64,000 nucleotides of DNA from Acheta domesticus (Eukaryota > Arthropoda > Insecta > Orthoptera > Gryllidae): assembly GCA_031308135.1 (NCBI GenBank), contig JAHLJT010000631.1, positions 178,800,184-178,864,183 of the forward strand. Direction: 5' to 3'. Below the pieces are notes generated by a model, which was given only the letters and a program-made list of their open reading frames with translations, was not told where the DNA came from and made no database searches. Shown here one piece after another: positions 38,739 to 49,250 of this stretch; position 1 is the stretch's first letter, and each line of letters starts with the position of its first letter. A program made the position numbers and the translations under genes.

Positions 38739-39124
38739 AAAGGTAATTTCACAAGATACACAAAAAATAATTTGAAAAAGTATATTAATAAGAAGTAAAT
38801 CCTCGAGTAAGAACGCAGACTCAGTTTGACTCCAAGTCTAGTTGCGTAACAAAAATTCACGTCTGTAGTTACGGTTAAATAATGGGATATATTTGTGTTA
38901 TCGAAATTTTAAATGAAAGGAACACTGTGATGATTCAAGAAAAAAAATCGTTTTTACCATAATTGCTAAGTTTGGATTTGGAAAAAATTTTGAATGCATT
39001 TTTGAGACAGAACTAAACGAATGGGGTATTTTTCTGAGAAACGTCTGCTTCTTCATCCAGACCATATGTTAGAGAGAGACGTGTACTTACTTAGAGGGAG
39101 AGGTTAACTTTCGCGACGTGTATA
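38553..39124. other. No gene seen
   Basis: An (ATT)n tract, then AT-rich DNA grading into the GC-rich region after 39,050. Confidence 0.5.
38688..38738. repeat. (ATT)n microsatellite
   Basis: Uninterrupted ATT units, about 15. Confidence 0.9.
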
Positions 39125-39174
39125 CGAGGCCACAAAAGTCGCGAGTAAACGAGGCCACAAAAGCCACGAGTAAA
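39125..39174. repeat. 25-bp tandem duplication
   Basis: CGAGGCCACAAAAGTCGCGA+GTAAA is followed directly by a copy with two changes. Confidence 0.75.
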
Positions 39175-39376
39175 AGCGGGAACAAAGAAACTCACTGGTG
39201 TACGAGGGGCATGCGACTGGGAGAGCACAGGTAAAGCGTGACTGTAGACCATAAGACAGTTGTCGATGTGAGGTCGAACTGTTGAGCTAGTTGAAAGAGA
39301 GTACGTGTGGAAGAGCAGACCCTAAACGAAAGCGACTTGGGAAGAGACAGGGCAAGTATTCGCGAGAGTGCTCGAG

Positions 39377-39403
39377 CACGTGATCACGCTGGTTGTATAA
39401 AAG
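39377..39403 (+). promoter_or_regulatory. Candidate promoter: E-box and TATA box
   Basis: CACGTG (39,377-39,382) lies 13 bp before TATAAAAG (39,396-39,403), entering the GC-rich minisatellite region. No coding sequence follows. It could be part of an unrecognised LTR. Confidence 0.25.
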
Positions 39404-39714
39404 AATCGGGCGAGAAGTCGAGAAAGTAGTTGGACGATTCGCCGCGCGAAAAATTGGGTGAATCTTGCGACTGCCAGGTCGAGCGGCGGCTAGATAGCGA
39501 TAAGAGTAATCTCGCATATGGTAAGGTGTGCGTGAGTACGAGCAGTTAGGCAAACAAGATAGGAAGCAGGCGGACACAGGCGGACGTCACACAGCCAGTA
39601 GGCAGGCGAAAGCTCGGCTAACACGTAGGTGGAAGGTGAGAAACCTACAGCGGTCAGATGCGTGAAAGGACAGGAAACAGTGAGCACAGTGGTGTGGCGG
39701 TCTAGCGGGGCGGT

Positions 39715-40262
39715 CGAACGTGACGGGCGAGGGGGACGGACCAGCGGGGCGGACGAGCGGGGTGGTCGGGCGGGGCGGGCGAGCGGAGCGAGCGTGGCGA
39801 GCTGGGCGAGCGTGGCGAGCTGGGCGAGCGGGGCGGGCAGTCGAGCGGGGAGGGCGGACGAGCGGGGCGGGGGGGTGGCGAGCGGGGCGGGGGGTGGCGA
39901 GCGGGGCGGGGGGTGGCGAGCGGGGCGGGGGGTGGCGAGCGGGGCGGGGGGGCGAGCGGGGCGGGGGGGGCGAGCGGGGAGGGGAGGGGCGAGCGGGGGC
40001 GGGGGGGGCGAGCGGTGCGGGGGGAGGGCGAGCGGGGCGGGGGGGAGCGGTGCGGGGGGGCGAGCGGGGAGGGGAGGGGCGAGCGGGGCGGGCGAGCGGG
40101 GCGGGCGAGCGGGGCGGGAGGGCGAGCGGGGCGGGAGGGCGAGCGGGGCGGGAGGGCGAGCGGGGCGGGCGAGCGGGGCGGGAGGGCGAGCGGGGCGGGC
40201 GAGCGGGGCGGGCGGGGCGAGCGGGGCGGGGGGGGGCGAGCGGGGCGGGCGTCCAGGGGCGC
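39715..40262 (+). repeat. G-rich minisatellite, unit about GAGCGGGGCGGGC
   Basis: Dozens of variants of a 12-16 bp unit GAGCGGGGCGGG, with runs of up to nine G. The plus strand has four-run G tracts throughout, so G-quadruplex formation is likely. Open frames of 181-261 codons here, rich in Gly/Arg/Ala or Pro, come from the absence of stop codons in GC-rich repeats and are not genes. Confidence 0.9.
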
Positions 40263-40844
40263 TAAGCGGGCGCCGTTCGCAGCTGTCCGCGCGCCTGTGG
40301 GTGATGGACGGCCGCGGCGCGCTCCTTCGGGGATCACCTTAGGCGCGGGCGCCGCCATTTCTCTTGCGCGTCGTCAGCCCACCTGCGCTTTGTCAACGGC
40401 CCCGCCACGCCGCTCCGCCAGCCTCGGAATACAAAGGACGCTGCGGACGGCACCTCAAATGAAATTCCCTACATGCATCCTTCTGCGGAGGCTTTTATTG
40501 ACTCTCATTTGTGATTCAGCAGCGTATGTGCGAAAAAATGTCCTGAATTTCTTACAAATTGGAGTATATGGAGCCAATGGGACAAGCTACAAGCTTCCCT
40601 TAGGTCTTCCAATATGTGTCATTGTATTACATCTAAAAGTACAGAGTTTGAAATCCATACGAATTAAAAATTGGGATATTGAAATAGCTAGAATCTAAAA
40701 TAGTATGAGACTCAAATTGTAGATTTTAAGTTCAAAAAATGTCTGTATCTTATTTTTGAGACACATTGAAAGTGAAAACCAACTTTGGTTATATTGTAGT
40801 AAAGAATTACATTTAATGTTGTTGTTCAGTCCCTTGTTAAATTT
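40263..40844. other. No clear gene
   Basis: GC-rich to 40,460, then AT-rich. LICDSAAYVRKNVLNF around 40,502-40,550 vaguely recalls a hAT-type D-.-A motif, but nothing else supports it. Confidence 0.35.
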
Positions 40845-40935
40845 TAAACAACCAGAATAATACTTCAAAATCTTCTTATCAAAATTTATTAATTCATGTT
40901 ATACGCCGTTTTGGAGAGTGTTTTGTCTCCATCAG
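40845..40935 (-). mobile_element. PLE terminal-repeat-like segment
   Basis: The reverse complement matches 43,537-43,660: CCTGATGGAGAC, CACTCTCCAAAACG, then ATGAATTAATAAATTTTGA. It borders the inverted-repeat element at 40,936. Confidence 0.6.
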
Positions 40936-40937
40936 GT
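40906..40937 (-). other. Hammerhead-core-like motif
   Basis: Minus strand CCTGATGGAGAC, AAAACAC, TCTCCAAAACG: GAGA/TCTC stem. It aligns with the motif at 43,541. Confidence 0.35.
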
Positions 40938-41418
40938 ATTACTCGTTTACTTTACATTTGCAGACGGCAGAATTAGGAAATAATGTTGTTTTGAAAGTGA
41001 AGGCCCGAACACACATCCGAGAATACACGAATGGCCCCGATGTCAATCAGCATCTGTCCAATCAGCTGTCCTCCGAAGGCAGCACAAGCGCTACGGACAC
41101 AGCTGACGAATTATGCCTTTCTGACAGTGAGCTGGAGTCGTGCTCTTAAATGATTAAGATAATATACAATAAAATAGATCACACCATACGCTATTCACAA
41201 CATTCATGTACAATATTTTTATTTCTTCTTTGCACTTATCTACTGCTTAATGGTTATGTTCTTGCCCCGCCGGGGTTCTGTGTGCTGCTCACCGCCATCT
41301 ATATCATATTAAACGGTCAGTATATACTGCAGACGCGCGTTTCTCATTCAGTCGGCGGTGACCTCATGTAAACAGATCGCAGCGCTCCGTCTGCAAATGT
41401 AAAGTGAACGAGTAATAC
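40936..41418. mobile_element. Inverted-repeat element carrying an exon-like segment
   Basis: The ends are inverted copies of about 30 bp with one mismatch: GTATTACTCGTTTACTTTAC, ATTTGCAGACGG at left, and the reverse complement at 41,387-41,418 at right. The 483-bp unit holds an open frame that begins at a splice-acceptor-like TTTGCAG and ends before a polyadenylation signal. No transposase is seen. Its class is unknown. Confidence 0.65.
40962..41149 (+). pseudogene. Exon-like open segment, possible captured 3' terminal exon
   Basis: It has no ATG. The frame opens after a pyrimidine-rich TTTACATTTGCAG and encodes about 61 residues including AELGNNVVLKVKARTHIREY and an acidic, Ser-rich C-terminus (TADELCLSDSELESCS), then TAA. 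AATAAA follows at 41,168-41,173. I do not recognise the protein. A second short frame (41,150-41,371) with hydrophobic stretches overlaps the stop and is probably chance. Confidence 0.35.
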
Positions 41419-41539
41419 GACTGAAAATTTATTTACAAATTTGTTCGAAATGTTGAAGTCAAAATTAATTTTCACATTATTCATAAAAGCAGAAGGAACA
41501 TATAATTACAAAAATTACAAAAAATTATAACAAATCTAT

Positions 41540-42060
41540 ACTGTACCCAATGAAATCTCAATGAAAGCTAACCTGTTAAAAACTAAAAGTTTCTTGAAAA
41601 CTAAAAGTAATGCTATAAACAAATATTTATATTTGTTTATCAGAGACTCAATCTTCGAATTACAACCTACCTGTGGTACTGATAGAAGACTAGAAACTGT
41701 TATCACAAGATTGAGAATTGGACATAGCAGACTCACTCACAGTCACCTAATAACGAAAACACAACCAAGCACCTGCAACTTCTGCAATTCTCCATACAGT
41801 ATACGTCACCTAATCATGGAATGTACAAACACTAACGACAGAAGAAAAGTTTTAAAACTGACCTATGATTTTAAATATAATCTAAATTCAACCGAAACTA
41901 TTAAAAATATAATATTATTATTAAAAGAAACCAATGTATATAAAAGGATTTAACTTTGTATACTAGTTATTGTAAACTGAAATACTGTATTACTACTTTG
42001 TAAACGTGGTCGCTAATAACCACTTAGGTTGATGCGACCTTTATAAATAAATAAATTAAA
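41540..42060 (+). mobile_element. LINE 3' end (I/Nimb-like ORF2 C-terminus plus 3' UTR)
   Basis: The reading from about 41,640 to 41,951 contains VITRLRIGHSRLTHSHLI and a CxxC...HxxxxC zinc-knuckle-like block (CNFCN, then HLIMEC). This is the typical C-terminus of I-clade and related LINEs. A short 3' UTR ends in a hairpin (GTGGTCGC...GCGACC, 42,006-42,039) and an A/TAAA-rich tail. The copy is strongly 5'-truncated. Its 3' hairpin is shared with the S2 SINE. Confidence 0.8.
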
Positions 42061-42431
42061 AAAAAAATATTTATATTAATACAAAATATATACAAATTAT
42101 ATACAAACATTTGATTTTAGTACTACGTGATGGAATGCCGTGCAGCAACATGACCATTGACTGTTTAAATAATGTCGTTGCAAGGTTGGAGTAATAATGG
42201 AACTGAGGAGAAAGTTGGAAGATATAATTTTCAAATGTTTGACCTAGTGTTAAAAAAGAAAGTAACAATTATTGACGAAAAATATTTAGCATGTCGTAAT
42301 TCTTCCTAAATTGCTTTGATTCTTTTACAGTATTCATAGTATTCTGAGTTTTTATATTCAAAGTTTCTAGTATTAGTCTCTTATATCTGTTGGGTTCTAC
42401 TGCTAAAATACGAAACTGATCAAAATTTATA

Positions 42432-42658
42432 TACTTCGGTTTTCTTTTCTTTCACGGGGGGTGTCCATAAAATGGAATATCCCATGATATTTCGCGTCGT
42501 TCTCGGTTGTGCCGCTAGAAGTCGCATGATCGTGGCTGTATCGAGCAGTGCTGGCGATCATGCATTTCCTGGCGGCAAAACGGAGAACGATGCGAAATAC
42601 CGTGAGATATTCCATTTTGGTGACACCCCCCTGTGCGCAAAGAAACAAAACCGTAGTA
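42432..42658. mobile_element. Foldback MITE, copy 2 (complete)
   Basis: Almost the whole element is one inverted repeat. Both ends read TAC(T/G).CGGTTTT, followed by a C-rich or G-rich run, AAAATGGAATAT, TTTCGC, GTTCTC and TGCCGC. TA dinucleotides at both ends fit a Tc1/mariner-type target preference. Conceptual ORFs across it are by-products of the inverted repeat. Confidence 0.8.
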
Positions 42659-42734
42659 GAGTATGGTTTAGGTTAATTATATGTTGGGATATTGAATTTT
42701 GCCTGTTTGTGAGTTATTTGATATTTTTCTTAAG

Positions 42735-43536
42735 ATGTTATTCTCTATTTAATTTTTGGTTGTTTGGCCAACAGAATTTAATTCACAATCTTCACATTCA
42801 ACTGCATAGATAGTATCTATCATTTCAGGTTCAGGTATTCTATCTTTAACATTTATTATAACATTCTGTCTCTTAATTATTGTACTTTTGATGTTGACAT
42901 TGTTCCTAGATTTTAATTGTTGTTGTAATGGTATGGTCAGAGTTTTTACACATGGAATAATTACGTAAGGCAGATTTTGAATAGGTTCAATAGAAAGTTT
43001 GGACACGCTGTTGGGCGGAACTTTGAAAATTTTGTTGACCCGTTTTTAATTACTATAAGTATGAATTTCTCTTGGTAGTGGTTGGCCAAAAAGATTTGTT
43101 TAACTTAAGATTATCGGTATGAAATTGATAATGGGATAATTTAATAGCTCTATCAAGTAAATTACAGATTTCTCCAATTTTCATTCAAGTTGGATGAGCT
43201 GATAAAAAATTCAGTATATTGGCTGAAAGAATATGTTTAGTATACCAATTGATCTCTAGTTTATTTTGTCTGAAGATTGTGACTTCAAGAAAGTTAATAC
43301 GATTGTGATCTTTTTCCAATTCAAATTGGATTGATTTATTAAATGTATTAAAGAGTTCTCAAATTAATGGAATTTTATCCTCTAAAAAAATTAATGGAAT
43401 TATGTATCATCTACATACCTAACATAAAGAACTGTATTAATAATCTGAGCTAAAATTCTTTCTTCAATGTAGCGCATCACTATTTCAGAAAAAAAAGAGC
43501 TTAATGGGCCTCCGATAGGACAGCCTTGTTTGAATT
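42735..43536 (-). pseudogene. Penelope-like element relic 2 (RT C-terminal half, linker and GIY-YIG start)
   Basis: Minus strand: KQGCPIGGPLSSFFSEIVMR and VRYVDDT (catalytic motif intact, 43,400-43,540), FLEVTIFRQNKLEINWYTK, ILNFLSAHPT, then a linker with NLPYVIIPCVK. An endonuclease beginning follows (IYAVECEDCELNSVGQT), degenerate at the G-I-Y/Y-I-G positions. Its upstream side stops abruptly at about 43,536, where opposite-strand PLE terminal sequence begins. Confidence 0.85.
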
Positions 43537-43660
43537 TTGACCTGATGAGGGAGAAAAAAATGTCCCCGAAACATCGTATAAAATGAATTAATAAATTTTG
43601 ATAAGAATATTTTGAAGTATTATTGTGGTTGTCCAAAATTTAACAAGTGACTGATCAACA
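43537..43660 (+). mobile_element. PLE terminal-repeat-like segment
   Basis: From 43,541 the plus strand reads CCTGATGAGGGAG, then CCCCGAAACATCG, then a stretch also found inverted at 40,845-40,935 (AATGAATTAATAAATTTTGA, then TATTTTGAAGTATTAT). It abuts PLE relic 2 head to head. Confidence 0.6.
43541..43573 (+). other. Hammerhead-core-like motif, intact CTGATGA and GAAA
   Basis: CTGATGA, then GGGA-loop-TCCC, then CGAAAC. The stem partners GGGA/TCCC here replace GAGA/TCTC in the copy at 40,906, a paired change that keeps the helix. Confidence 0.45.
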
Positions 43661-46084
43661 ACATTAAATAGAATGAACGTGACAACCAAATTAAAACTAA
43701 TCTAATAAAGAATTACATGTTTATATAAACGATGGGATATTTTAATTAAATATCTTCTCAATAGAAGAACTGGAAATTATTCTATTTACTAAAGAATGAA
43801 ATAAGATGTTCCCTCAACTTTTAAAGAATAATCTTATATGATAAATGCGACTGACGTAGCAAAGCTACATCAATGTAAATTATTATTTTGCCATAAAAAA
43901 GGTGATGACAATAAATTTATTTTGAACATCAGAATTAAGAATATCTCATGTCGGAACTGAGAAATTTAACACAAATATCTTGGAAACAACTGAAAAACAT
44001 GACAATAAAATCACTTCACACAACTCTGAGCTCTGAAAGGAAATTTTTAATTAGATGTAACATCTACGAAAGTCGTCCAAATTCTCTATACGAGTTTAGT
44101 AGCAAGAAATTGTAGGCTATCCAATATTTTATTAGATGAAAATGAATTATTGAAGCCTTATTACCAGTACATCAGAAGGTTCTGAAATTGGACAAAAATG
44201 AAAATATTGCATGATTTTGAATGATTACGTTCACAATAATAGTATTGAAAAGATAATTTTGATATCGGAACCAAGCAATGACGGGAAATATTTACGTAGT
44301 CTTTGTAATTCTATACTGCATTATAATGTGTCATTCTTAGTAAAGCAGCAATAATTAATTTAAAGCAGTATGAAAATAATTATATCTTATGCAATAGATT
44401 TACTTGAACAAAAATAGATTTCCATCTCAGATATGGATTATGTAAAGCAAATTAAAACACGTAAATGAACAGCGGTGAAATAGCTGAAGATATTTTAAAA
44501 CAGTAGTACATTTCAGAAACATGTAATTTGTTACATGGCCAGCCGTATCTGTTCTAAAGAAATACCAAACTTTGAAACGATCGATATCAATCACGACAAT
44601 TTAGATGGTCATGTACGAGTATATGATGTAAAGCTAGTTTTCAACAATGTGTTTATAAAACAAATACAGAGAATTTCCATTATAATTTCAGATTTAGAGA
44701 GTGAGGAACTGAAAAATTCAGTCTTATGATCAATTAAAAGTTGCAATTAGATAAAAAAGAATTGTTAAATGAAGTAGAGGAACTATCTCATTTTTCAATA
44801 AAAGGTAACACTAAAACAGAGCGGAAGAGGGGCAAGAATTTAATATTGTGATAAATATTTAAAATTGATAAAGAATGTGTACTCGCTGACGAAAATATTT
44901 ATCAGGCTTACATTCAAAGCCAAAAGTTGGAATAGTTTCAGAAAACAGGGCTGGCAAAAATTCTTGCGTGAGACAGGGAATAGTACTAAGTGGAATTTCA
45001 ATTTTATTTTAGAAACCATACTGTCGAATTACACAAGGTAGACCAGAAAGATTTAGAGAACACGATGTACAGCTGGAGCTCCAAGCACGAAGTTCGAAAT
45101 AATAAAACGATGGAATCGTACAATTATTCGAAACGGTTTCAATTCAGAAATAGTGAAATTAATAAGTTAAATATTCATTAGATTCAGTGCAATAAACGTA
45201 AGACGTTTTTAAAACCATTCTGAATTTTCAATAAACAAAATTATTTGAATATAAGTGTATTAAGGCTATTTGATGATAAAGAAACCCTTCTTAACATACA
45301 ATGTTCGAAAAAAAGTACTTCATATGCAGTAAGAAACGTAATGTATTAAGTTATGCTATTTTTTTAAGATTAGAGGACGTGAGTTCGAAGAAAATAATGT
45401 TGTGCCTAATTGGAAGTTATCAGAAGGAACTAAGATCTAAGAAAGGTTCCTAATATTATATGGTTCTGCACTATAAGAGCCAATTTTGATGTATTTTAAA
45501 ACTGCCATTCAATTTTACTTATATTTACTTATATTTTACTTTTATTTTATTTGTAATATAATGTGTAGAAAGTCAAAAATTTATTGTATGGTTGGCGTTT
45601 ACTTATGGTTACGTAAGGTATTCTGATGTGTATCATCCATTTTTGAGGCGTTCAGAAGTCAATCTAACTCCAATTTTTAAAAGATTCTGAATAATAACAT
45701 GGTTGTGATCCACAAGTAAATATTTGTCAGTAGCCAAGACGACGAATTCTACATTTAAACAGTTTGCTCTGGCAAATGCATTGTTTTGTTGGGCAGTATG
45801 ATTAACTCAATGGCTCTATGGCAGTCTATATTTAACCGAATTATTTTGAAATGAATTTTTTCGCGGTTTTCAACTTTACTGTGCATTTATCATATTTCTT
45901 TTAATTACTTTCTTATTTCAATCATGAAAGAGCAATAACGCCAAACGTTAAGTCATGTACTCTGACTCATACGTCGGTCAAAATTGCAACATCAAAGTTG
46001 TTCTATCTCTTAACAAATATTTGCAAAATCACAAGAGTAACTCTGAAATTATTTCCTTGTACCAGGTCATAGTTACCTTCCCGA
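43661..46084. other. Unassigned AT-rich stretch with coding-like fragments
   Basis: The plus strand holds short open pieces with ordinary protein composition, such as 44,535-44,729 (starting MASRICSKEIPNFETIDINH), 44,990-45,181 and broken readings near 43,740-44,330. No family is recognised. An old decayed gene or element is possible. Confidence 0.3.
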
Positions 46085-46245
46085 ATGATTAAAATTTTTA
46101 ATTTCCCGTATACATACGTACGAAGTAATATACGTAGTACATGGAAAGTTATGTAATACTGCGCGAAAAAACGTAGAATTTTTGACAGAAAAAATCATAA
46201 CCGAGCCCTGATAACAAAAAAGTGGATAAAATATAACACCTCAAT
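46085..46245 (+). repeat. Family A repeat, 5' part only
   Basis: Matches the first about 150 bp of the 15,395 copy (TTTCCCGTATACATACGTACG, then GTTATGTAATACTGCGCGAAA, then a GATAACAAAAAAGTGGATAAA equivalent). It stops before the GTCC tract. Confidence 0.7.
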
Positions 46246-46361
46246 GAGAATATTGTCTGTTTCAGTAGTATATATTATTAAAAGAATATGGCCACAGATT
46301 TTTATAAAAGACAAAAATGTTTATTCAGATTTACAGGTAGAATGATATAAGTTCATCTAGC

Positions 46362-46391
46362 GACGTTTCGAGGAATATTTCCCATCTTTAG
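46362..46391 (-). other. Hammerhead-core-like motif
   Basis: Minus strand CCTAAAGATGGGAAATATTCC, then TCGAAACG: GGAA/TTCC stem and intact GAAAC, first half of the core degraded. Confidence 0.3.
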
Positions 46392-46777
46392 GATAAAAAC
46401 AGTACAGAAAAGGAGATATAATCCAAAAATTGTAAATAATATGATTCAAAGAAAATAATACAATCATTTAAAAAAATCGTTGTGAGGAAGAGGGAGAGGC
46501 AGGGGAAGGGATTATTTTAAATGAACGGTTTTTTAAATGATCGGTTACATTCTTCTCAGCCATTTTGCCTGTGCTTTGCACGCCATTTTATACATATGTA
46601 TATATTATTAGTTTTATTGAATATTTTTGTTTGATTTTTCTTTGAATTGGTGAGTCTCCATGTACATGTATTTGATTGTATAGAATACTTTAGTTGATTA
46701 ACTTTTTCAGTACAATAATTTTTGTAATAAGATGACTTGACAATAAGATGTAATATTTTCAATTGTTTGACCAAATG

Positions 46778-46949
46778 TAGCCAAGGACTAGTTGCGAGAC
46801 ATAATAAATAATTGTATTTTGGATCGATGAGGCGATATAACGCTACATTAGAAGGTTAGATAGTTAGCCAAGGACTAGTTGCGAGACATAATAAATAATT
46901 GTATTTTGGATCGATGAGGCGATATAACGCTACATTAGAAGGTTAGATA
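46778..46949. repeat. 87-bp tandem duplication
   Basis: TAGCCAAGGACTAGTTGCGA onward occurs at 46,778-46,864 and again from 46,865. The copies agree base for base to 46,949. Identity over about 85 bp in otherwise decayed DNA suggests a recent event. Confidence 0.9.
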
Positions 46950-48179
46950 ACTTCGAATAAAGATCTTAGTTTTTAAATTATTGTGAATTACGAATATACT
47001 GTTTAATTGTGAATAAATAAAATTGCTCTAAGAATTGTCATCCAATTTTTTTAGCAATTTGAGTTATTAAAACACAGTTGTACAATAGCAAGGTAAGGCA
47101 ATCATAAGAAAAGTACAGTGTGTGGAACAGTTCAGACGTAGGAAATTTCTAAAGGGTGACATGGTGGCAACGAATTCAATTTTGAAGGAATATTGGTGGC
47201 TTTACTTGGTGGGAACGTACAATTTGAAAAGGTTATTACACAATGATTGACCATTTTAAAAGAATTCCCAAAATCCGTACTTGTGGGGAGGGGGATTAAG
47301 CATTTAAACCGAATTTTTTAGTCAGGGAAGATAAGGCATCTACAGAGGTAATAAATAGCTACTGTGATATTTTTATTCGGGTATTTTCCAGAATATTCTG
47401 AGAGAGATTCAGAATAGAACGTGTTTTGGAGTGAAATGCCGCAAATTACATCGGCATTCCAAGTATATAATAGATTTTTACGATTTTATTAACAGATAAT
47501 GGATTAAAAATAATAATGTAATTATACATACAACTAAAATTGTTTCCAATGATGCTTTTTTCAAGTAAATTTGTTTGCCAAAGGATTCATGAGCCATGGT
47601 TGCATGGAAAGTGATTGAAGATACTTCTCCCCATAGCTCACCCACACAGCACACTTCTCCACAGAACATTACAGGTTGTAATTGATATTGGCGTGAAATA
47701 AAAAATATAAAAGAAAATTAATTATTCCATGTTTGACTTATATTATACATTGATAAAAAGTTTAGTTGACAATCACAATAAATTAAACATTGAAATATGA
47801 AACGATATAAAATAACAGTTATTCATATTTCATTAATTTGCTTTCTCTGTCTTTCGAACAGAATCTAAACACAAGAGTTTTGCTGTTGATTAACTACGTT
47901 GAATTGTCTTTGTTTCATCTACAGGTGAGGTTTCAAAACCGTTGTAATGGAATATTCAGAACATTCGTTTCTGGCAAAAACAAATTCTAAAATGAAATTA
48001 ATAAATTTAGTGCTATTGTAGTAAAAATGACTTTGTGGTCTGAAATGATCGACGCGCCCTTCAGCCGGAAAAGCAACAAATTTGAACAAAAAAACCAAAG
48101 CCCTCAAAAACAATATAAACAAATACAGGCTGTAAAATAAAACGATCGGAAGCTACTTCATGCCGCAAAATGTTCGTCT
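46950..48179. other. No gene seen
   Basis: AT-rich; no recognisable element. Confidence 0.5.
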
Positions 48180-48500
48180 ACAGTTCGCCTACAAAAAATG
48201 TTCGTCAAATGTTCGTCTACAAAGCGCAACGCTGTATTTCCTTTATCTAAAATCAATGTTTATCCAATTCTCAATTATGATTCCACCATAGTTTGTCTAT
48301 AATTAACACACGAATTCTCCAAATCCTGTACAATAAAGTACAAAGAAAACTTGCAATGCTTCGATACGTATGCAATTACAATTACCAATTGCACAACAAA
48401 TCAGAGAAACTAACAGTTTTTCCCACAAAAGGCACAAAAATGTCTTAAGGCACAGGAAATACATGAACACAAACGTTTAGAAGATTATATAAAGTAATAT
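48180..48500 (+). pseudogene. Possible LINE RT thumb fragment
   Basis: A broken frame resembles the post-RT region of a LINE: INVYPILNYDSTIV, then CTIKYKENLQ. Stops are frequent. The resemblance is to the Y-P-I-L-.-Y-G-S-.-.-W block. Confidence 0.3.
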
Positions 48501-48949
48501 TTTCTGTAATGTAAAGGGCTCTACCCTTGTTTTGTGGCTCTACAATAGTACATATTTATGTTATAGATTTATTTGCAATGGCTATACAATACTATAATAT
48601 TACATCAAATTGTAAAAGTGATTCAAATTTTCTCCATCCGAGATTCCAACTCTGGTCCATGGAGTTAATTCGCCGCAATCCGGCAGACGTTCCGCTGTAC
48701 TGAATGTTTCAACGCTCAAAAAACTATTATTTATAACGGAAACAAATTTTGGAAATTCAGAATTCAACAAAAACGAGACATACGCCATTTTATAACGTAC
48801 ATTGCTTTATTCATGAACAAAATTTAAAGAAATAGTTTAAAACACTTTTTGAGAAAAGGTTTTTCTCTTCTTGCTGTAAAGAAACGGGCTGTTCTTTGCC
48901 AGTTAAATGTTTTCCTATCCAAGGAGGGGCTGCAACAACCTGACAAGAT

Positions 48950-49135
48950 GTAATATTTTGAATTGTTTGACCAAATGTAACCAAGTTATTTTGCCAAGTT
49001 AGGTTGCGAGTCATAATAGAGTAAATATATTTTGGACAGATGAGGCGATATAATGATAAATGAGAAGGTTGGATACCTTCTAATAACGAACTAAAGAGTT
49101 TTTGAATTATGAATTACGAATACACTCTTTAATTA
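48950..49135. repeat. Diverged paralogue of the 46.73-47.0 kb segment
   Basis: Shares AAGATGTAATATTTT.AATTGTTTG, GATGAGGCGATATAA and TGAATTACGAATA.ACT in the same order with 46,740-47,010, but as a single unit. It is a dispersed repeat of unknown class. Confidence 0.7.
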
Positions 49136-49205
49136 ATTTAACTAGTTAATTCCATGAACTTGGATCATAAATTACACAAAATATTTTTTCAAAAGCAATT
49201 GCTGA

Positions 49206-49250
49206 AGATTTGATTTTTTAGAGAAGATTTGATTTTTTAGAGAAGATTTT
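49206..49250. repeat. 21-bp tandem repeat
   Basis: GAAGATTTGATTTTTTAGAG(A) occurs twice in tandem with the start of a third. Confidence 0.75.

Noticed and set aside
40490..40600. Possible hAT transposase fragment
   Set aside because: A single D-S-A-A-Y block without any neighbouring motif is too little.
39629..40698. ORFs of 181-261 codons on both strands across the GC-rich region
   Set aside because: They are Gly/Arg/Ala or Pro/Ser/Arg low-complexity translations of a minisatellite in all frames, without domains or coding bias.
42472..42813. 113-codon ORF over the foldback MITE
   Set aside because: The reading is similar on both strands because the DNA is an inverted repeat. It is not a gene.
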